Shown here piece after piece: positions 52,091 to 56,462 of a stretch of DNA of 56,462 nucleotides; position 1 is the first letter of the stretch; each line of letters opens with the position of its first letter. Source of the DNA: Lachnospiraceae bacterium (GTDB taxonomy: Bacteria; Bacillota; Clostridia; Lachnospirales; Lachnospiraceae); contig JAUNAJ010000016.1 in assembly GCA_030527645.1 (NCBI GenBank), positions 1 through 56,462 of the forward strand. The letters are read 5' to 3'. A program made the position numbers and the translations under genes. The notes beneath the pieces were generated by a model. That model ran no database searches. It was not told the DNA's origin and saw only the letters and a list, made by a program, of their open reading frames with translations.

Positions 52091-53107
52091 ATGGGTGTCA
52101 CATTACAGCAGATTGCTGACATGGCAGGCGTCCACAAATCTACGGTGGATAAGGTCATCCACAATCGTCCAGGAGTCAGCGACGCAAAACGGCAGATGAT
52201 CAAAAAGCTGCTGGAGGAAAATCATTACGAATCCAATCCACTGGCAAAAGCATTAAACTACCAGAAGAAAAAGATGAAGGTGGCAGTGATCCTTCCGGAG
52301 GTAGATTCCACCCCTTTTTTAAAAGCAGGAATGGAACTGGTGCGGCAGGATTTTAACAGCTTTAATATTGAGGTGCAGTATGATATCCTCAATTTTTCAA
52401 ACAAAGAAGAGAAGATCAATGAGCTTTCTCATTTGAAAAAGGAAGAAATTTCAGGAGTTGTTCTCATGCCGCTGGAAAATGAAGTGTTCGAAGAGATACA
52501 GCAGCTGCTGAAAAAGAATGAGATTCCGGTAGTGACCATCAATACAGAGATGATCGATGGCTCACAGCTCTGCTATGTTGGACAGGACTGTGAACAACAG
52601 GGAAAAATTGCAGCCAGGATGCTGAGCCTTTTTAAACCGGGCGGAGCAAATCTGGGGATCATCTCCCGACATCATATGCGTTCTGTAAGAATCAGGGAGA
52701 ATTCACTTCGGTCCTATCTTACGGAGATCTCCAACATTATTCCTCCTGAGGAAACGGTTTATATTGTGGAAACCGCGGAGGACGCCTACAATAAAACAAA
52801 AGAATATCTTCTGGCTCATCCGGAGACCGATGCACTGTATCTCACATGCGGACGCGTGGCGGATATCTGTCGGGCAGTAGAAGATCTTGGTCGTGCAGAC
52901 CGGATGACAGTAATCTGTTATGAGGGCTATCCGGAGATTATGGAATTGATCAAAAGGGGAAGAGTAGCCTGTTCGATTGCCAATGATCTGATGAATCAGG
53001 GGCGGCTTGCCATGAGACTTCTGTTTGAATATCTTATATATGAGAAGGAATCAGAATCCAAGGTGATCTATATCAGTAATCGTATCATTCTGAAGGAGAA
53101 TGCATAA
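52091..53107 (+). CDS. LacI-family transcription regulator
   Basis: A 338-residue regulator. The N-terminal HTH (VTLQQIADMAGVHKSTVDKVIH, residues 3-24) and hinge are followed by a sugar-binding type 1 periplasmic-like domain (KVAVILPEVDSTPFLKAGME, VTINTEMIDGSQLCYVGQD, ALYLTCGRVADICRA). The STVDKVIHNRPG recognition helix differs from the usual STVSRVLN form. ATG 52091 lies about 10 nt after AAAGGAG; the frame is open to 52001 without a site. Candidate operators GAGACCGGTMTC lie just downstream (53161) and before the symporter gene (54468, 54510), so the symporter is a probable target. Confidence 0.88.
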   Translation: MGVTLQQIADMAGVHKSTVDKVIHNRPGVSDAKRQMIKKLLEENHYESNPLAKALNYQKKKMKVAVILPEVDSTPFLKAGMELVRQDFNSFNIEVQYDILNFSNKEEKINELSHLKKEEISGVVLMPLENEVFEEIQQLLKKNEIPVVTINTEMIDGSQLCYVGQDCEQQGKIAARMLSLFKPGGANLGIISRHHMRSVRIRENSLRSYLTEISNIIPPEETVYIVETAEDAYNKTKEYLLAHPETDALYLTCGRVADICRAVEDLGRADRMTVICYEGYPEIMELIKRGRVACSIANDLMNQGRLAMRLLFEYLIYEKESESKVIYISNRIILKENA

Positions 53108-53138
53108 AATCGCGATTTCATCCTGCGTCCGAAAAGCG

Positions 53139-53172
53139 GATTATTTTTTTACATGTATAGGAGACCGGTATC
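53139..53172 (+). promoter_or_regulatory. GATTATTTTTTT ... GAGACCGGTATC cassette, copy 1
   Basis: GGATTATTTTTTT, nine bases, then G and GAGACCGGTATC (53161-53172). The same cassette appears at 54488-54521. The palindromic 12-mer has the central CG of LacI-type operators. The position just after the regulator gene is unusual for an operator. Confidence 0.5.
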
Positions 53173-53195
53173 TGAACCGAAGTTTTATGTGGTCA

Positions 53196-53257
53196 GGAAG
53201 CAGGAGACGGTGGCTGCATTTCGCTTATGCGAAATGCAGCCACCGTCTCCTGCTTCC
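53196..53257. terminator. perfect 29-bp inverted repeat between convergent genes
   Basis: Arms 53196-53224 and 53229-53257 are exact complements around a TTAT loop. It lies between the ends of the LacI gene (+) and the AraC gene (-), so it probably acts as a bidirectional terminator. The T-runs after it are weak (CCTTTCTGCC). Confidence 0.7.
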
Positions 53258-53337
53258 GCCTTTCTGCCTTACATGACGAGAAAAAGCTCTGAACAGACAG
53301 CATTGCGGATGCGGTCGTTTCTCCTATTGCCTTCGTG

Positions 53338-54162
53338 TCAGAACTGCATCTTTCTGAATTCAGAAGGGCGCATATTGTTATTGGCCCGGAAGGATCTTGC
53401 AAAGTGAGAAGCACTGTTGAAGCCGCATGTTTCTGCAATGCACTCAATGGTGTCATTGGAGAAGATCAGAAGCTGCTTTGCCTCACGAAGACGGTAGGCA
53501 AGCAGATATTCGTGCGGTGTACGGCCGATGTGCTTCTGAAAGCTTCGGATGAAGTGCGAGGTGCTCATTCCACACAGTTCGGCAAGCTCATCCAGCATGA
53601 TTGAATCACCGAAATGATTGCGGATATAGCTTAATGCAGGTGCAAGCGGCTTATAATCGACTGTCTTTTCTGCAGGTGCAGCCATATGGATCAGCAGTCG
53701 CTGAATATTGCCGGATATCCGGTGCTCATCAAAGGGCATGCGGGGAGCCTCTGCCAGGATTGCTTCGACAATATGCCTCGCACTCTGATCGTTGGAAAGC
53801 AGAAAGCTTCCCTGCTCATAGAGAAGATCCGCGTATGCCTCGCTGCTGTTGCCGCAGAAATGAAACCAGTAGAAATCGGTTTGTTTCAGACAGCGGTATT
53901 CATGTGCTTTTCTGCAGTCCAGAAGAATCAGCTGCCCGTCGGATCCGGTAAAATGGCGGGTTCCGCAGCGCAGTGACAGTTCACCGCTGTTTATATAGAT
54001 CATCAAAAGCCAGTCCAGGGGCTGACGCGCGATGTGATACTTGCTGTCACAGATAAAATGTCCGTACTGCGGCAGCGTATACAAAGCCTGTCTGGCAAAC
54101 TCCGAGGGCGAAGTGAAATCCATATAGGATCCGCTCAGTACGCCTTCATCAACAATTTCCAT
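53338..54162 (-). CDS. AraC-family regulator
   Basis: A 274-residue regulator. The N-terminal cupin-like ligand domain (WLLMIYINSGELSLRCGTRHF, ILLDCRKAHEYRC, FYWFHFCG) is followed by a C-terminal double HTH (about 175-270: MLDELAELCGMSTSHFIRSFQKHIG and TIECIAETCGFNSASHFARSFR). GAGAGG precedes ATG 54162. It is divergent from the symporter at 54588 and convergent with the LacI gene, so symporter expression may answer to both regulators. Confidence 0.88.
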   Translation of the reverse strand: MEIVDEGVLSGSYMDFTSPSEFARQALYTLPQYGHFICDSKYHIARQPLDWLLMIYINSGELSLRCGTRHFTGSDGQLILLDCRKAHEYRCLKQTDFYWFHFCGNSSEAYADLLYEQGSFLLSNDQSARHIVEAILAEAPRMPFDEHRISGNIQRLLIHMAAPAEKTVDYKPLAPALSYIRNHFGDSIMLDELAELCGMSTSHFIRSFQKHIGRTPHEYLLAYRLREAKQLLIFSNDTIECIAETCGFNSASHFARSFRANNNMRPSEFRKMQF

Positions 54163-54467
54163 TAGTTACCTCTCTTTCCTTATCAAATCTTTTCCCAATT
54201 ACAGTTCCTGTATGATTCCGGATTTATTATGAGGAATCAGTATCTGTTATCAGAAAGTATACCATATCATACTTTTTTTTCATAGAGAGCGGGGGACCTC
54301 CTATCCATGCACAGTCCCCGCCGTGACACGGCTCAAGCTAATGCTGACGCAGCCCGTTGAGAATAGATTCATATGCTGTGAGAAATTTTAGATAAATTTC
54401 ATAAATATTTCGGTATTATTTACTAATGGACAATATCTTGTATGAGTGATAAATTAATACACATAAA

Positions 54468-54521
54468 GAGACCGGTCTCGCAGAGATCGATTATTTTTTT
54501 GAGAAATAAGAGACCGGTATC
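54468..54521 (+). promoter_or_regulatory. two candidate LacI operators upstream of the symporter
   Basis: GAGACCGGTCTC (54468-54479, perfect palindrome) and GAGACCGGTATC (54510-54521) start 42 bp apart, four helical turns. The second is part of the cassette also seen at 53139. A related half-site, TCAGACCGGCTT, lies at 51971 upstream of the LacI gene. The rest of the 424-bp divergent gap (54163-54467) is AT rich with no other clear signal. Confidence 0.6.
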
Positions 54522-54587
54522 GTAAATGCATTTATGAACTTTTGACAGAAAATTCAAAAAGAAAAAGGAATTGAGAGGTAATTTGAA

Positions 54588-56264
54588 ATGGCTTGGACAC
54601 TGATTTCCTTCGTGGGATTCACAATCTTGGTAGCAGTTATTTCGTATTTAAAGACAAAGGGGGATGACCAGACCTCTGCAGAGGGATATTTCCTGGCAGG
54701 ACGCGGCCTTCCCGGATTCGTAATCGCAGGTTCTCTTCTTTTAACAAATCTCTCCGGTGAGCAGCTGGTAGGTTCAAACGGACAGACCTGGCTGGTAGGT
54801 ATGAGCCCGATGGCCTTTGAGATCGTTGCTGCACCCTGCTGTATCATGCTGGCACTTTTTGCGGCACCACGGTATCTGAAGAGTGGTATTACTACCATTC
54901 CCCAGCTGATCGGTATCCGTTATGACAGAAGTACAAAGCTTTGCTTCAGTATTCTTTACATTGTGCTTGCACTGGTGGTTCAGATTCCGGTTGTACTGTA
55001 TTCCGGATCTCTTGTATTTGAAAATATTTTCGGTTTATCCGGACTTCTCGGAATTACAAAGTTTCAGGCTGTGATCATTCTCTGCATTGCCATCAGTGTG
55101 ATCGGTTCAATCTATGCGATTTTTGGCGGACTGAAAGCGGTAGCTGTTTCCGATACAGTGAATGGTATCGGTCTTCTCATCGGTGGATTGATGATTCCGT
55201 TCCTTGGTCTGTATACATTAGGTAAAACCGCTAACGGAGGAGGAATTATCGAGGGATGGTCGTATCTTGTTACCAACTACTCCGATAAGCTGAACTCCCT
55301 TGCACCTGCACAGTCCTCCGCACCGGAAGTACCATGGACCGTTGTATTTACTGGACTTCTGTTCCTTGGTTTCCAGTCCTGGTGTACAAACCAGTCCTAT
55401 ATCCAGCGAGTTCTTGCAGCAAAGAACCTGAAGGAAGCACAGAAAGGTGCTCTTTACTGCGCAGCACTGAAGATTCTTGGATTCATGTACCTTTGCCTTC
55501 CGGGAGTCATTGCACTGGCACTGTTCAATTTGAACGGAACGGAAATCTCCATGATGGATGATGCTTACCCGCAGCTTGTTTCACAGGTCGTTCCATGGCC
55601 GATCATGGGATTCTTTGCAGCTGTTATGTTTGGTGCGATCCTGTCATCCTTTAACTCTGTTCTGAACTCCATCAACACCATGTTTGTAATGGATATCTAT
55701 CGTCCGTTTGTTAATAAAGAAGCAGATGATCTGAAGTGTGTAAAGGTTGGTAAAAAGGTTGGTGTGATCTTTGCAGTCATCACAACCTGTGTAGGACCGA
55801 TGCTGTACTACTTCCCGGCAGGTCTGAAGACCTTCCTGGATTCACTGGTAATGCTGGCAGCCCTTCCGGTACTGTCTGCTGTATTTGGAGGCTTCTTCTT
55901 CAAATATCTTCCGAAATACACAGCTAAGGTAATCCTTGTATTCCATATCGTGTTCTATGGAGGCTTCCTTCTGATCTCACCGAGCTATTCTCTGCTTGGC
56001 GGCGGAGACGGAACCATTCATTATCTGTATGCAGTGCTGATTCTGTGGCCGATCGAGCTCCTGATCATGTTCCTGCTGAGTCGCCATAATAAGGTAAAAA
56101 ACGGTGCACAGGCCTGGGTGCAGGAAGATGTTGGTGCAGTAGATATGACACCATGGAAATACCGCAAGATTGCTGCAATCATTATTCTGATTCTTGTAGC
56201 ACTGGTATATATTGCATTCTCTCCGTTAGGAGTTGGTACCTGGGCCTATTCACAGCCCTGGTAA
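54588..56264 (+). CDS. sodium:solute symporter (SSS/SGLT family)
   Basis: A 558-residue inner-membrane transporter with about 14 hydrophobic segments. The early SAEGYFLAGRGLPGFVIAGSLLLTNLSGEQLVGSNGQ region matches sugar-type SSS transporters, as do AIFGGLKAVAVSDTVNGIG and FGAILSSFNSVLNSINTMFVMDIYRPF. It should import a sugar or related solute with Na+. It has no catabolic partner inside the window and is flanked upstream by two regulators. GAGAGG precedes the start. Confidence 0.92.
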   Translation: MAWTLISFVGFTILVAVISYLKTKGDDQTSAEGYFLAGRGLPGFVIAGSLLLTNLSGEQLVGSNGQTWLVGMSPMAFEIVAAPCCIMLALFAAPRYLKSGITTIPQLIGIRYDRSTKLCFSILYIVLALVVQIPVVLYSGSLVFENIFGLSGLLGITKFQAVIILCIAISVIGSIYAIFGGLKAVAVSDTVNGIGLLIGGLMIPFLGLYTLGKTANGGGIIEGWSYLVTNYSDKLNSLAPAQSSAPEVPWTVVFTGLLFLGFQSWCTNQSYIQRVLAAKNLKEAQKGALYCAALKILGFMYLCLPGVIALALFNLNGTEISMMDDAYPQLVSQVVPWPIMGFFAAVMFGAILSSFNSVLNSINTMFVMDIYRPFVNKEADDLKCVKVGKKVGVIFAVITTCVGPMLYYFPAGLKTFLDSLVMLAALPVLSAVFGGFFFKYLPKYTAKVILVFHIVFYGGFLLISPSYSLLGGGDGTIHYLYAVLILWPIELLIMFLLSRHNKVKNGAQAWVQEDVGAVDMTPWKYRKIAAIIILILVALVYIAFSPLGVGTWAYSQPW

Positions 56265-56380
56265 ACAGGAATAATAATTTATCTATGAAACAGTTCAGTA
56301 TGAAATAGTTCTGCCGATATTCTTACTCAATCATCACCCACCACAACCACGGCAGACGGTTTCATTGCTGAATGAAAAAC

Positions 56381-56409
56381 AGGAGATGTCAGACGGCATC
56401 TCCTATTTT
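56381..56409 (+). terminator. weak intrinsic terminator after the symporter
   Basis: AGGAGATG pairs with CATCTCCT across an 8-nt loop, followed by ATTTTA. Confidence 0.7.
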
Positions 56410-56462
56410 AACATAGTCTAGCAAGAATTCTCCCACTTCTGCAAGTGGCGAGATGAATTGCA

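Overview
The window looks like a chromosomal segment of an anaerobic, gut-type Lachnospiraceae (Clostridia), probably Blautia-like. The basis is moderate GC, AGGAGG-type ribosome binding sites, clostridial protein families, a nickel CO dehydrogenase, an oxygen-sensitive class III ribonucleotide reductase, a HrcA/CIRCE heat-shock site and several sugar-uptake loci. No rRNA, tRNA, phage, CRISPR array or complete insertion sequence was seen.

Layout. 1-4.1 kb: a nucleoside salvage run (cdd, deoB, punA, add) preceded by a 52/53-bp hairpin repeat array. 4.1-7.4 kb: CIRCE-controlled hsp20, a zinc-finger-less DnaJ and an ATP-grasp ligase. 7.4-15.2 kb: a sorbitol (glucitol) PTS locus built as two transcription units, srlE-srlB-srlD-srlA and gutM-srlA-srlE-gutR. 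The two units share the same 40-bp upstream element placed identically relative to the -35 box, and their srlA copies share a 233-bp identical tract. 15.2-19.2 kb: a DUF2156 protein, an ATP-grasp protein and a reverse-strand GH4 alpha-galactosidase. 19.3-20.6 kb: no protein gene, but a near-consensus promoter, about 1.25 kb packed with GNRA hairpins, and a strong intrinsic terminator; I read this as one very large structured noncoding RNA. 20.7-24.7 kb (reverse): nptA-phoP-phoR phosphate unit. 25-26.5 kb: lone argC and a 54-residue double-glycine leader peptide. 26.6-31.4 kb: a CO dehydrogenase with a His-rich N-terminal extension plus a NrtA/SsuA/TauA-like ABC transporter. 31.6-35 kb: an ABC-class ATPase of unknown role, a flavodoxin-ferredoxin protein whose end is fused to the relic tail of a second ABC ATPase, and a UPF0303 protein. 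35-40 kb: AraC regulator, inositol-dehydrogenase-like enzyme, TIM-barrel isomerase and an orphan sugar-binding lipoprotein. 40-42.3 kb: an HTH-Uma2 fusion and a cation antiporter behind a yybP-ykoY Mn2+ riboswitch. 42.3-47 kb: a second array of the 52-bp repeat, ridA, a domain-inverted GH3 glucosidase and a flavoprotein. 47-50.6 kb (reverse): nrdD, a separate 52-residue gene carrying the glycyl-radical motif, and nrdG, behind paired NrdR boxes. 50.6-56.5 kb: CofE-like ligase, LacI and AraC regulators and a sodium:solute symporter with candidate LacI operators.

The most notable items are the ~1.25-kb RNA and the apparent split of the class III ribonucleotide reductase, in which the catalytic chain ends after its Cys cluster and the conserved RRITGYLVGT radical segment is a separate, translationally coupled small gene. 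All assignments are from reading the sequence; no search or folding program was run.
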